From contig NZ_BONX01000064.1 in assembly GCF_016862935.1 (NCBI RefSeq), positions 1-64,000 on the forward strand: 64,000 bases of DNA, written 5' to 3'. The stretch comes from Plantactinospora mayteni. Lineage in GTDB: Bacteria > Actinomycetota > Actinomycetes > Mycobacteriales > Micromonosporaceae. The notes beneath the pieces were generated by a model. The model worked only from the letters and a program-made list of their open reading frames with translations, was not told the DNA's origin and did no database searches. Positions 23,801-33,692 of this stretch are shown one piece after another (position 1 is the first letter of the stretch; each line of letters opens with the position of its first letter). The translations under genes and the position numbers were made by a program.

Positions 23801-26387
23801 CGCCGGTGGCCGCCTGCCGGCTCGGATAGACCGTCGGATCGCCCTGTTTGAGCCAGACCTCGCCGGTCCGGGTCACGTCGACGCTCCGGTCCACCGCCAC
23901 GTCCTTGTTGCCGGCGGCGTCCACCACCAGGAAACCGACGTTTGCGGCACCCGGCTTCAGCTTCACCCAGGCGAACCGGCCGTACGAGTCCTCCCCGGCG
24001 AACGGCTGCCCGGTCGGCCACGGCGTCTGGTACCCCGGATCGATGTCGCCCCAGGCGTGCAGTTGCCAGTCGGGGTACCCGCCGGCCGGCCGCTGGTAGT
24101 GCACCACCAGCCAGTCCCGGGCGTCGGCCCGGGGCGGAGTACCCACCCTCGCCGTCGACCGCCCGGTGCCGGTACGCCCCGACGAGTCCCGCACCACCGC
24201 CTTGTACTCGATCCGGGCGCCGCCCGGCAATCCGAGCAGGTCGTGGTGCACCCGGTACGGCACCGGTCCGCCCTGGTTGCGGGCCTGGCCGAGCAGCGTC
24301 CATGCCCCGCCGTCGACCCGGGCCGCCACGGTGACGGTGGCCAGCGGGTCCCCGGTGACCTGGGCAACCACCCCGGCCCGGGTCGGTACGGCCGCGTCCG
24401 GTGCCGGGTCGGTGATCCGGACGCTCGGCGCGGCCGTCGTCCGGGCGATCGGGGCGCCCGCCCGGAGCACGATCGCGCCCAACGGCGGCACGGTGACGGT
24501 CAGCCTGCCATCCGGGCCGGCCTGTGCGGTCACGTCGGATCCGTAGATGCCGGTGAACCGGGTGCCGGCCGACCAGGTGTCGACGGTGACGGTCTGCGCG
24601 GTCGGGGCGTTGTTGACCGCGGCGACGTACTCGACCCGGTCGGCGGGGGCGATCCGGGAGAAGGCGAAGACGCCGGGGCCGTCGGCGGCGTACCGGGTGA
24701 CCTGGATGCCGTCACGCAGCGCCGGGTGTGCCTTGCGCAGTGCGCCGAGCCCGGCGATCGTCCGGTAGAGCGGATGCGTCGGGTCGTACTGGTCGACGGC
24801 GTGGCTCCGGTCGGTGCCGAGCAGGTCGTCGTCGAGGTAGTCGGCGGTACGCGAGGCGAACATGTCCTGCCGGGCGTCCTTGTCCCCGCCCGGCCCGGTG
24901 AAGCCCTGCTCGTCGCCGGAATAGACGATCGGCTGACCCCGGGTGAGGAACATCAGCTCGTGCGCGAGCTGGTCCCGGCGCAGGTGGCTGGCCGGGTCGG
25001 TACCGCCGTTCGCGACGAACGAGCCGATCCGGCCCATGTCGTGGTTGCCGAGGAAGGTCGGCAGCCGGCCCGCGTCGGTGTCCCGGGCGGTGTAGAGGTC
25101 GTCGGCGGCGAACCCGTCGGCGAGAGCCTTGGCCGAGCCGCCGCCGCTCGCCACGTAGCCCCGGGCGGCGTTCTGGAAGGTGAAGTCGAGGGTGGCCGGC
25201 AGCCCGCCCCGACGGACGTACGTCGAGGTGACCTCGGGATTGGCGTCGTAGACCTCGCCGAACATGAAGAAGTCCGGCTTGCCGGCCCGCTGGGCGGCCC
25301 GCTCGACGCCGGCCCGGAACTGCGGCCAGAACTCCAGGTTGACGTGCTTGGCGGTGTCCAGCCGGAAGCCGTCGACACCCAGCTCGGTGACCCAGTCGGC
25401 GAAGATCTTCGTCATGCCCCGGACCACCTCGGGGCGCTCGGTCCACAGGTCGTCCAGGCCGGCGAAGTCGCCGTACTCGCTGTTCTCGCCGACGAAGGTC
25501 GAGTCGCCCCGGTTGTGGTACATGGTCGGGTCGTTCAGCCAGGCCGGCACCTTGACCCGCCGATCCGCCCCGGTCGGGAAGGCCGGGGTGTACGGGAAGG
25601 ACTCCTCGTCCACCGCCGGGAAGGCGCGGCTGCCGTCGGCGTAGTTGCGGTCCTCGAACGGCCGCCCCTGCGCGTCCCGGTAGGGTCGGCTCGCCTTGTC
25701 CTGGTAACCGGTCTGGTTTCCGGGATACCGGATGACGTCGGCGGTGTGGTTGACGATGACGTCCAGATAGATCTTGATGCCCCGTCGGTGTGCCTCCCGG
25801 ACCAGCCTCCGCAGGTCGTCGTTCGTGCCGAAATGCGGGTCGACCTGGGTGAAGTCGGTGATCCAGTAGCCGTGGTAGCCGGCCGAGGCGTCCGCTCCGC
25901 TGCCCTGCACCGGCCGGTTCTTGAAGACCGGGGCCAGCCAGATCGCGGTGGTGCCGAGCCCCTGGACGTAGTCCAGCCGGTCCAGCAGGCCGCGCAGGTC
26001 GCCGCCGTGGTAGAAGCCCTTGTCGGTCGGATCGTGCCCGGTGCGCAGCCGGTCGCCGGTCAGCCCGCCCCGGTCGTTGCGGGGGTCGCCGTTGGCGAAC
26101 CGGTCCGGCAGGACGAAGTAGAACTGCTCGGCCCGGCCCCGGTCGGCGTCGGCCGCGTCGAGCAGCGCCTCGGCCGACGGTTCCGCCGTCCACTGTGCCG
26201 CCAGCGCGGCGCCGCCGGTCGCGTCCGGGTCGCCGGCCCCACCCCGCAGTGCGGTCGGGCTGAACCCCGGCCCGGCGAGCGCTCCGGCGCCGGCCAGCGG
26301 AAGCGTGAGCGCGGCGGCGAGAACCAGCAGGACGGTACGCGGCAAGGCGGTACGCGGCAGAGCGGTACGCGGCGGCAGCGGCTTCAT
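20835..26387 (-). CDS. Secreted bicatalytic alpha-amylase / pullulanase (GH13-GH13)
   Basis: 1850 residues; ATG at 26387 after an AGGAAGG site. The signal peptide contains three PRTAL-type repeats and a long hydrophobic core. Catalytic domain 1 (about 85-620) is an alpha-amylase with 'DVIVNHT', 'GVDGFRLDTAKHVN' (nucleophile Asp), 'FMFGEVYD' (acid Glu) and 'FLGNHD'. A linker domain (about 650-745) leads to two starch-binding PUD/CBM41 domains (about 755-865 and 866-980). The second catalytic part is a type I pullulanase with 'YNWGYDP' (about 1327), 'VVLDVVYNHT' (about 1369), 'GFRFDLMGHHP' (about 1441), 'YGEGWEF' (about 1480) and 'YVDAHDNE' (about 1612), plus a C-terminal beta domain. Both active sites look intact. 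It should cut both alpha-1,4 and alpha-1,6 bonds outside the cell. A TGCAAG/CTTGCA dyad upstream suggests maltose-type control. Confidence 0.93.
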   Translation of the reverse strand: MKPLPPRTALPRTALPRTVLLVLAAALTLPLAGAGALAGPGFSPTALRGGAGDPDATGGAALAAQWTAEPSAEALLDAADADRGRAEQFYFVLPDRFANGDPRNDRGGLTGDRLRTGHDPTDKGFYHGGDLRGLLDRLDYVQGLGTTAIWLAPVFKNRPVQGSGADASAGYHGYWITDFTQVDPHFGTNDDLRRLVREAHRRGIKIYLDVIVNHTADVIRYPGNQTGYQDKASRPYRDAQGRPFEDRNYADGSRAFPAVDEESFPYTPAFPTGADRRVKVPAWLNDPTMYHNRGDSTFVGENSEYGDFAGLDDLWTERPEVVRGMTKIFADWVTELGVDGFRLDTAKHVNLEFWPQFRAGVERAAQRAGKPDFFMFGEVYDANPEVTSTYVRRGGLPATLDFTFQNAARGYVASGGGSAKALADGFAADDLYTARDTDAGRLPTFLGNHDMGRIGSFVANGGTDPASHLRRDQLAHELMFLTRGQPIVYSGDEQGFTGPGGDKDARQDMFASRTADYLDDDLLGTDRSHAVDQYDPTHPLYRTIAGLGALRKAHPALRDGIQVTRYAADGPGVFAFSRIAPADRVEYVAAVNNAPTAQTVTVDTWSAGTRFTGIYGSDVTAQAGPDGRLTVTVPPLGAIVLRAGAPIARTTAAPSVRITDPAPDAAVPTRAGVVAQVTGDPLATVTVAARVDGGAWTLLGQARNQGGPVPYRVHHDLLGLPGGARIEYKAVVRDSSGRTGTGRSTARVGTPPRADARDWLVVHYQRPAGGYPDWQLHAWGDIDPGYQTPWPTGQPFAGEDSYGRFAWVKLKPGAANVGFLVVDAAGNKDVAVDRSVDVTRTGEVWLKQGDPTVYPSRQAATGEPDPPVDESVAVLHYRRADGNYDGWGLHVWDGAADPTDWASPLPPAGRDEFGITFRVPLAAGATGLSYIIHKGDTKDLPDDQRLDFGSAGRKAWLLAGTPGRLLPVTGSAAPDLDITKQRAHWIDRSTLLRPPGQPTDGRRYALVSAPAGGLAVRDGELVGTYAELPLRAVPGGPTEAQRAKFPHLWQFQALKLDPRELAKAPAALRGQLVLTERDAAGALLGATGVQVPGVLDDLYASATDARLGPIVESGRPSLSVWAPTARTVALELFDTPGGTPRMVPMRRDDRTGVWSVRGERDWLGRYYRYRIEAWQPAAQRIVTASVTDPYSLALTANSTHSRIVDLTDPASAPAGWAGLRKPAAVPSTRTQIQEVSVRDFSIADASVPAERRGTYLAFTDPATTGMRHLRSLADAGVSHLHLLPAFDFATIPERRADQAVPPCDLAALPADSERQQECVGTVRDTDGYNWGYDPLHYTVPEGGYAVDPDRRTAEFRQLVAGVNAAGLRVVLDVVYNHTSAAGTDPRSVLDQIVPGYYHRLLDDGTVANSTCCANTAPEHAMMGKLVVDSVVTWAKAYKVDGFRFDLMGHHPKANILAVRAALDRLTLARDGVDGRAILLYGEGWEFGEVAGEARFVQATQANMAGTGIGTFNDRLRDAVRGGGPFDANPRVQGFGSGLFTDPNGDPVNGTLAEQRARLLHQQDQIKVGLTGNLAGYRFVGSSGETVTGAEVDYNGAPAGYTAAPGEAVTYVDAHDNEILYDALAYKLPVGTSAVDRARMQVLALGTAVLSQGTGFVTAGSERLRSKSLDRNSYNSGDWFNQIRWDCAEGNGFGAGLPPAADNADKWPYARPLLADPALVPDCAAIELAEERYRELLRVRESSPVFGLADAAQVQRRVSFPLSGVDETPGVLTMTLDGTGLDPRWRSVTVVFNATPETATQTVAGLRGAEISLHPVLRNSADPTLRTASFDAATGTFTVPPRTVAVYVEPV
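26334..26379. repeat. Three 15-bp repeats in the amylase-pullulanase signal peptide
   Basis: Units GGTACGCGGCAAGGC, GGTACGCGGCAGAGC and a 16-base variant at 26334-26379 encode the PRTAL repeats just after the start codon on the minus strand. Confidence 0.8.
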
Positions 26388-26444
26388 CGACGGCCTTCCT
26401 CTGGTCTCTGAAGTTCGCCCGCACGCTAGTCCTTTGCGGAAAGT

Positions 26445-27341
26445 CTATGCAAGACCTTGCAGCAGAAGCTTCCGCCATACATCATCTTGCGCAAGCCGCA
26501 CCGCCGCCCGTACGGCCTCCGGGCGGGGTGGCACCAGCGGGAGCCGTACCGAGGGGGTCGGGATGCGGCCCTGCGCGTGCAGCACCGCCTTGATCACCGT
26601 CGGGTTCGGCTCGGCGAAGAGCGCGGTGGAGAGCACGGCGAGGCGGTGCCCGAGCGACCGGGCCCGGACGGTCCCGCCGGACCGCCACGCCTCGGCAAGC
26701 TGCACGAACGCGGCCGTGCCGACGTGTGCCGAGGCCAGGATGCCGCCGTGCGCGCCGAGCGCCAGCAGCGGCGAGATCAGCGCGTCGTCGCCGCCCAGCA
26801 CCGCGAAGTCGGGCGGCAGGTCGGCCAGCAACTCGACGGTGCCGCTGTCGATGTTCCCGACCGAGTACTTGATCCCGGCCACCCCGGGCAGCGCGGCCAG
26901 CCGCCGGATCGCGGCCGTGGAGAGGTGCTGACCGGTCCGGTACGGCACGTGGTAGACCACCAGCGGTACCGGACTGGCGGCGGCGAGCGCCGCGAAGTGC
27001 GCGAGTACCCCCGCCTCGCCGGGGCGGAGGAACGGAGGTACCACGCTGAGCGCGGCCACGACCTCGGCCCGGCCGGGCAGCGCCGCCACCGCCTCCACCG
27101 CGTTGGCGCCGACGATCAGCGGGGCGGACCGCTCCCGGCAGACCCGGGCGACGACGTCGACCACGGCCTGCCGCTCCCGCACGTTCAGCGACGCCGGCTC
27201 GGCCGTGGTACCCAGCGCCACCACGCCGGCCGCGCCGGCCTCCAGTACCTGGTGGGCCAGGGCTTCGAGCGCGCCGAGCGCCACCGCGCCGGTGGCGTCG
27301 AACGGGGTGATCAGCGGTACGTAGACACCGGTTAACCTCAT
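26445..27341 (-). CDS. Dihydrodipicolinate synthase / N-acetylneuraminate lyase family protein
   Basis: 298 residues from ATG at 27341 (MRLTGVYVPLITPF). The (beta/alpha)8 class I aldolase features are present: 'ALGTTAEPASLN' for the GTTGE/A phosphate or carboxylate loop, the catalytic Tyr in 'LVVYHVPYRTG' and the Schiff-base Lys in 'VAGIKYSVGN'. The E-to-A change after GTT departs from true DapA ('GTTGE'), so a pyruvate-dependent aldolase or lyase on another substrate is more likely. It is divergent from a LysR gene 71 bases away, its probable regulator. Its last codons overlap the likely operator of the amylase gene. Confidence 0.82.
   Translation of the reverse strand: MRLTGVYVPLITPFDATGAVALGALEALAHQVLEAGAAGVVALGTTAEPASLNVRERQAVVDVVARVCRERSAPLIVGANAVEAVAALPGRAEVVAALSVVPPFLRPGEAGVLAHFAALAAASPVPLVVYHVPYRTGQHLSTAAIRRLAALPGVAGIKYSVGNIDSGTVELLADLPPDFAVLGGDDALISPLLALGAHGGILASAHVGTAAFVQLAEAWRSGGTVRARSLGHRLAVLSTALFAEPNPTVIKAVLHAQGRIPTPSVRLPLVPPRPEAVRAAVRLAQDDVWRKLLLQGLA
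26448..26495. promoter_or_regulatory. MalR-like operators upstream of the amylase-pullulanase gene
   Basis: A perfect TGCAAG-AC-CTTGCA dyad lies at 26448-26461, about 60 bases before the enzyme start, and a second palindrome CTTGCGCAAG at 26486-26495. Repeats of TTGCAAG/CTTGCA are the known operator type for maltose/maltodextrin LacI-family repressors at amylase genes of actinomycetes. The sites overlap the 3' end of the dapA-like gene, since the spacing is so tight. Confidence 0.55.
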
Positions 27342-27385
27342 GATCACAGCGTCCGACAGGCAGACCAGTAAGGTCCAGTGCACCT

Positions 27386-27397
27386 TTCTGAACAGAA
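27386..27397. promoter_or_regulatory. TTCTG-AA-CAGAA dyad in the lysR/dapA-like intergenic region
   Basis: A perfect 12-bp inverted repeat lies midway in the 71-base gap between the divergent genes, the usual place for a LysR binding site. It does not fit the T-N11-A core, so assignment rests on position. Confidence 0.35.
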
Positions 27398-27412
27398 GCG
27401 TAAGCTTTCCTG

Positions 27413-28342
27413 ATGCTCGACGTACGTCGGCTCCGGCTGCTCTGCGACCTCGCCCGGCTCGGCACGATCGCGGCTGTGGCGCAGGCGCACACGTACACCC
27501 CGTCGGCGGTCTCCCAGCAACTGGCCGTACTGGAGCGGGAGGCGGGGGTACCGCTGCTGGAACGTACCGGGCGGCGGGTCACCCTCACCACGGCCGGCCA
27601 GGTGCTGGTCCGGCACGCCGAGACGGTCCTCACCGCCCTGGAGCAGACCACGGCAGCGCTCGCCGCGGTCGCCACCGGCCTGACCGGCCCGCTGCGGATC
27701 GGCGCCTTCCCCAGCGCCGTCCGTACGCTGCTCCCGGCGACCCTGGTCGCACTCGGGCACCAGCATCCCGGGCTCGAACTGCGGGTCACCGAACTGGACC
27801 CGGTCGCGGTACCGGCCGGGCTGCGCGAGCGCCGGCTCGACGTGGGCCTGCTGCACGACTACGACGTCGTACCCGTGGAGCCCGATCCGGGGCTGGACAC
27901 GGTGCCACTGCTGGACGAGACGGTCTTCCTCGCGGTGCCCGACAGCGTCCCCGTTCCCGGTAGCGTCGCCGTGCCGGACAGCGTCCCGGAAGCCGCCGAA
28001 CCGCTGCGGGAGGCCCGGGACGCCGCCTGGATCCTGGCCAGCCCCGGCACCCTGTGCCACACCGCGACCCTGCACGTCTGCCGGACCGCCGGTTTCACGC
28101 CCCGGGCCCGGCACCACGCCGACGACTTCGCCACCGTGCTGGCGCTGGTCGCCGCGGGGCAGGGCGTCTCGGTGATCCCCCAGCTCGCCGCCGCACAGCC
28201 ACCGGTCGGGGTCCGGCTGCTACCGCTGGACACCCGGCGGCGGACCCGGATCGCATACCGGCGCGGTGCCGCCAGCCATCCGGCGACCGCCGCCTTCGTC
28301 TCCGCGATCCACGCCGCCACCAGCAGTTTCCTCGGCCGCTGA
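27413..28342 (+). CDS. LysR family transcriptional regulator
   Basis: 309 residues. The N-terminal winged helix is standard ('LRLLCDLARLGTIAAVAQAHTYTPSAVSQQLAVLEREAGVPLLERTGRRVTLT', residues 6-60). A linker helix follows, then the periplasmic-binding-protein-like effector domain ('GPLRIGAFPSAVRTLLPATL', 'LDVGLLHDYD', 'VLALVAAGQGVSVIPQLAA'). An in-frame degenerate repeat (VPDSVPVPGSVAVPDSVP, DNA about 27938-27990) is inserted in a surface loop. It probably controls the divergent aldolase-family gene and itself. Effector unknown. Confidence 0.9.
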   Translation: MLDVRRLRLLCDLARLGTIAAVAQAHTYTPSAVSQQLAVLEREAGVPLLERTGRRVTLTTAGQVLVRHAETVLTALEQTTAALAAVATGLTGPLRIGAFPSAVRTLLPATLVALGHQHPGLELRVTELDPVAVPAGLRERRLDVGLLHDYDVVPVEPDPGLDTVPLLDETVFLAVPDSVPVPGSVAVPDSVPEAAEPLREARDAAWILASPGTLCHTATLHVCRTAGFTPRARHHADDFATVLALVAAGQGVSVIPQLAAAQPPVGVRLLPLDTRRRTRIAYRRGAASHPATAAFVSAIHAATSSFLGR

Positions 28343-28399
28343 CCCGAGGGCACTCGATATCCGGCGGCGCCGGGCGACCACGGCTCCTACCCTGGCCGA

Positions 28400-28861
28400 G
28401 TGCGAACACGGCGGACGAAGCTCGGGGCGCGGCGACGCAAGAAGCTCGGCAAGCGGCTCGCCGACGCGGTGCTCCGGGAGGACGTGCCGCAGGTCGTCGC
28501 GTTGCTGGCCGCCGGCGCCGATCCGGACGCGGCGACCCCGGACGGCAGCACTCCGCTCTACCGGGCCTCCGTGCAGGGTCTGGCCCCGGTCGTACGGCTG
28601 CTGCTGGCCGCCGGGGCGGCGCCGGACACCGAGAGCGGACACGGCGACGAGGGCACCCCGCTGACCGGTGCGGCGGCCTGGGGACACACCGAGGTGGTAC
28701 GCGCACTGCTGGCGTACGGCGCCGACCCGGACCGTCGGGAGGACGCCGGCACCGGAGCCACCCCCCTGCACTGGGCGGTACGCGGCGGGCACCGGGAAGC
28801 CGTCGAACTGCTCCGGGCGGCTACCGGATCTCGCAGGCCCGACCGTTCACCGTGCAGCTGA
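28400..28861 (+). CDS. Ankyrin repeat protein
   Basis: 153 residues from a GTG at 28400. After a basic N-terminus, three to four ankyrin units are visible ('LLAAGADPDAATPDGSTPLYRASVQG', 'LLLAAGAAPDTESGHGDEGTPLTGAAAWGHTEVVRALLAYGADPD', 'TGATPLHWAVRGGHREAVELL'). Ankyrin proteins mediate protein-protein contacts; the partner is unknown. The last dozen residues (SRRPDRSPCS) are encoded on the strand opposite the end of the convergent CBM2-like gene and do not look like ankyrin, which suggests loss of an earlier stop. The 3' overlap is 41 bases. Confidence 0.8.
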   Translation: MRTRRTKLGARRRKKLGKRLADAVLREDVPQVVALLAAGADPDAATPDGSTPLYRASVQGLAPVVRLLLAAGAAPDTESGHGDEGTPLTGAAAWGHTEVVRALLAYGADPDRREDAGTGATPLHWAVRGGHREAVELLRAATGSRRPDRSPCS

Positions 28862-29516
28862 TCGGCTGCTCGCCGTCGCCCCAGCGGGCGAAGTGGAACC
28901 GCAGCGGATCGGAGCGTCCATTGGAGAGCGGTGTCCCGCTCCGGAAGATCCACCGCCCGTTGTCGCGATCCACCGACGGCCGGGGCGCACTCTCGACCCA
29001 GAACGCCCGCAGGTCGTGCACCTCGTTGCGGAACCGCAGCTCCACGGTCCAGGACTGTGCCGAGCCGGCGTCGTTGCGGACCAGCACCTCGGCGATGAAC
29101 GAGTCCCGGTAGTCGGCGAGTACCCGATAGCGGCCGGTCAGCGGATCGGGCGGCTTCGGCGCGGCGGTGGTCGGCCGGGCCGGCGGTGGGGTGGTGGTGG
29201 TGCGCGGCGGCGCGGCCCGGGACGCCGCCGGCTTGTCGCCGCCGTTCGGCCGGGCCGAGGTCGGCGTCGGGGTACGGGGCCCGGCCGGCGGCGAACCGCC
29301 CGGGCTCGCCGGGTCGGTGTCGGAGGCCACCGGTGACGGGGTCGCGCCCGGGGCGAACGGCCAGGCGGTTTCGGGGGCGCCGGAGGTGCGCCGGTCGCGG
29401 GCGAGGTATCCGGTGGCGAAGACGAAGATCACGGTCATCACCAGGACGCCGGCCAGCACGACGATCCACGGCGCCGCCGCGAGCAACCGCGGCCGGGTCG
29501 GTTCGGGTGTGCTCAC
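28821..29516 (-). CDS. Membrane-anchored protein with CBM2-like C-terminal domain
   Basis: 231 residues from a GTG. A short cytoplasmic start is followed by one membrane helix ('PWIVVLAGVLVMTVIFVFATGYL', about 15-37), then a long Pro/Thr/Ala/Ser-rich outer linker (about 45-125). The C-terminal domain (about 128-231) resembles a cellulose-binding family II fold: 'YRVLADYRDSFIAEVLVRNDAGSAQSWTVELRF' ... 'ISCTVNGRACEIR', with a likely Cys-Cys pair. This places a carbohydrate- or matrix-binding domain on the cell surface. The start overlaps the stop of the upstream permuted-papain gene by 4 bases (GTGA), so the two form an operon. Confidence 0.75.
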   Translation of the reverse strand: MSTPEPTRPRLLAAAPWIVVLAGVLVMTVIFVFATGYLARDRRTSGAPETAWPFAPGATPSPVASDTDPASPGGSPPAGPRTPTPTSARPNGGDKPAASRAAPPRTTTTPPPARPTTAAPKPPDPLTGRYRVLADYRDSFIAEVLVRNDAGSAQSWTVELRFRNEVHDLRAFWVESAPRPSVDRDNGRWIFRSGTPLSNGRSDPLRFHFARWGDGEQPISCTVNGRACEIR

Positions 29517-30250
29517 CGAGCCGGGATCCGCACCGAGATCTCGTTGCCGAGCCGCCGTCCGGCGGAGAGTTCGAGGTCGTCGCCGCTCCAGAACCGCCCC
29601 GGGTCGTACCAGTTCGGCCGTCGCCCGGCCGGGAGCAGCCCCATCGCCTGGTAGGTCGCCGCGACGACCTCGGCGCAGTAGGCCGTCTCCAAGGAACCTT
29701 TTTCGACCTCCCGTTGCGCCGCGTCGGAGCGCACGGTCGGACGCGGCGTGTGAGCGCCACGCGGTTCAGGTGGAGAAGGGTTCAGCGTGCGGTCGTTCGG
29801 TCGGCGCCGCATTGCGGGCGCCCGGCCACGCAGCCACCGCCAGCCGAGCTGGGCGGTGGACGGGAACGGCGTTCCGTCCAGGCGGGCGATGGTACGCAGC
29901 ACCCCGTTCTCCATCTCGTCGTCTGCCGGCGGTTCGAGTTGCCGCAGCCAGGCGCGCTGGCCGTACCGGATTCCCCAGACCCGGACCGCGTCGCGCAGGT
30001 CGTGCAGCTGCACGCCCCGGTGGTGGCTGCCCGACCACATGTCGGGCAACGACCGGCCGAGTTCGGCGTGCCACATTAACGGCGGCAGGTCCTCGATGAC
30101 CACGGACATTCCGACATGGTTCACCGGACTGTTCGTGGTGAACTGGATCGCCCGATCCGGCACGCTGCGCCCCCGGAAGACCCAGACGTCGCCGGTACGG
30201 GTCAACTCGACCGCCTCGTCGAGGCTGAGTTCGCTGCGCTCCTCGGCCAT
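29513..30250 (-). CDS. Permuted papain-fold (YiiX/NlpC-P60-like) protein
   Basis: 245 residues from ATG 30250. The motif order fits circularly permuted NlpC/P60-like enzymes: 'DVWVFRGRSVPDRAIQFTTNSPVNHVGMSVV' carries the catalytic-type His, and the Cys comes later in 'ETAYCAEVVAATYQAMGLLP'. Relatives include YaeF/YiiX and LRAT-like amidases or acyltransferases. No signal peptide is seen. A Pro/Arg-rich insertion (about 150-190) separates the two halves. It is the first gene of a two-gene operon with the surface CBM2-like protein and is divergent from a small membrane protein. The substrate (lipid, peptide or cell wall) is unknown. A start 12 codons upstream (30286) is possible. Confidence 0.72.
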   Translation of the reverse strand: MAEERSELSLDEAVELTRTGDVWVFRGRSVPDRAIQFTTNSPVNHVGMSVVIEDLPPLMWHAELGRSLPDMWSGSHHRGVQLHDLRDAVRVWGIRYGQRAWLRQLEPPADDEMENGVLRTIARLDGTPFPSTAQLGWRWLRGRAPAMRRRPNDRTLNPSPPEPRGAHTPRPTVRSDAAQREVEKGSLETAYCAEVVAATYQAMGLLPAGRRPNWYDPGRFWSGDDLELSAGRRLGNEISVRIPAR

Positions 30251-30304
30251 CGCTCCCACCTCGGTCCACCCGTCCGCCCCGGGCATGCCGACTACCCTAG
30301 GCGG

Positions 30305-30517
30305 ATGCGCTGGTGGAAGGTAATCGGTGTGGCGAGCGTCGTCGGGGTGGCCGCCACCGGAGTGGTGCTGGCCCGGGCCGAGCGACGCCGCCGGGCGTAC
30401 ACCCCGGAACAGATCCGCGGCCGGCTGCGGGAACGGCACGCCGCGGCGGTCGGCGGTGCGACTTCCGACAACGGTCGACCGGCGGATGGGCCGGACGCCA
30501 CCGAGCCTGCGGCTTAG
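30305..30517 (+). CDS. Small membrane protein
   Basis: 70 residues. One N-terminal helix ('VIGVASVVGVAATGVVLARAE') is followed by a basic segment 'RRRRAYTPEQIRGRLRERHAAAV' and a polar tail. The positive-inside rule puts the tail in the cytosol. 'YTPEQIRGRLRERHA' is a recurring motif in small actinobacterial proteins; function unknown. It is divergent from the permuted-papain gene with 54 bases between the starts. Confidence 0.65.
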   Translation: MRWWKVIGVASVVGVAATGVVLARAERRRRAYTPEQIRGRLRERHAAAVGGATSDNGRPADGPDATEPAA

Positions 30518-30606
30518 CCGTACCCCCTGTCCCGGGATCCGGGCGGGCTTGCGTTTATAGCAAGACGGACGTACGGTTTTGTTGAGTCGAACGAACGTCG
30601 GTAAGG

Positions 30607-30633
30607 GTTACCTGAGCCGGGTGCCCAGGTAAC
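30607..30633. promoter_or_regulatory. GTTACCTG/CAGGTAAC dyad upstream of aconitase
   Basis: Perfect 8-bp arms at 30607-30614 and 30626-30633 lie about 120 bases before the acnA start. It could be a regulator site for acnA, or a leader hairpin; there is no T-tract to argue for termination. Confidence 0.4.
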
Positions 30634-30751
30634 AGGTAGGAAAGACTGCTCGGTACTACGCCCGGTCGCCCGCCGGTCGGGAGGCCGGCCGGACCCGCCC
30701 CCGAACACCGACGGCATGGGCCGGGACGAAGACAGCGTGAAGGAGTACGAC

Positions 30752-33541
<2,790 letters not shown>

Positions 33542-33563
33542 GTTATCCGCCAGCTCCACGAGA

Positions 33564-33600
33564 CCGGGCCGGTCACCCCGAGCGGGGGTGACCGGCCCGG
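33564..33600 (+). terminator. Strong hairpin terminator after acnA
   Basis: Perfect 16-bp arms (33564-33579 and 33585-33600, CCGGGCCGGTCACCCC and its complement) around a 5-base loop, 22 bases after the stop. Confidence 0.92.
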
Positions 33601-33629
33601 CCCGTTTCCGCCGGGCTGAGCGCACGGAG

Positions 33630-33660
33630 TTGACCTCAATCGAGGTTGAGGGCACAGACT
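33630..33660 (+). promoter_or_regulatory. SoxR-like box within a long-spacer promoter
   Basis: CCTCAA-TCGAGG-TTGAGG at 33634-33651 matches the 18-bp SoxR dyad form (CCTCAA-N6-TTGAGG). A -35 TTGACC (33630-33635) and -10 CAGACT (33655-33660) are 19 bases apart, the stretched spacing typical of MerR-family activation. It lies 33 bases before the ATG of the quinone-oxidoreductase-like gene. In Streptomyces, SoxR directly activates a similar oxidoreductase in response to redox-active compounds (established knowledge). Confidence 0.72.
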
Positions 33661-33692
33661 CGGCCCCGTCACGACGACGGGGAGGATGTCCG

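Noticed and set aside
21546-26411. A 1621-codon plus-strand frame opposite the amylase-pullulanase gene
   Set aside because: Low-complexity Arg/Val/Gly/Pro product with no motif; it is the shadow of the GH13 gene.
26445-27341. True dapA for lysine biosynthesis
   Set aside because: The GTTGE loop is GTTAE and the gene is unlinked to lysine genes and faces a LysR gene, so a broader aldolase label is safer.
33630-33660. Ordinary sigma-70 promoter with chance palindrome
   Set aside because: The 19-bp spacer is too long for a normal promoter but fits MerR-type activation, and the dyad is exactly centred between the boxes.
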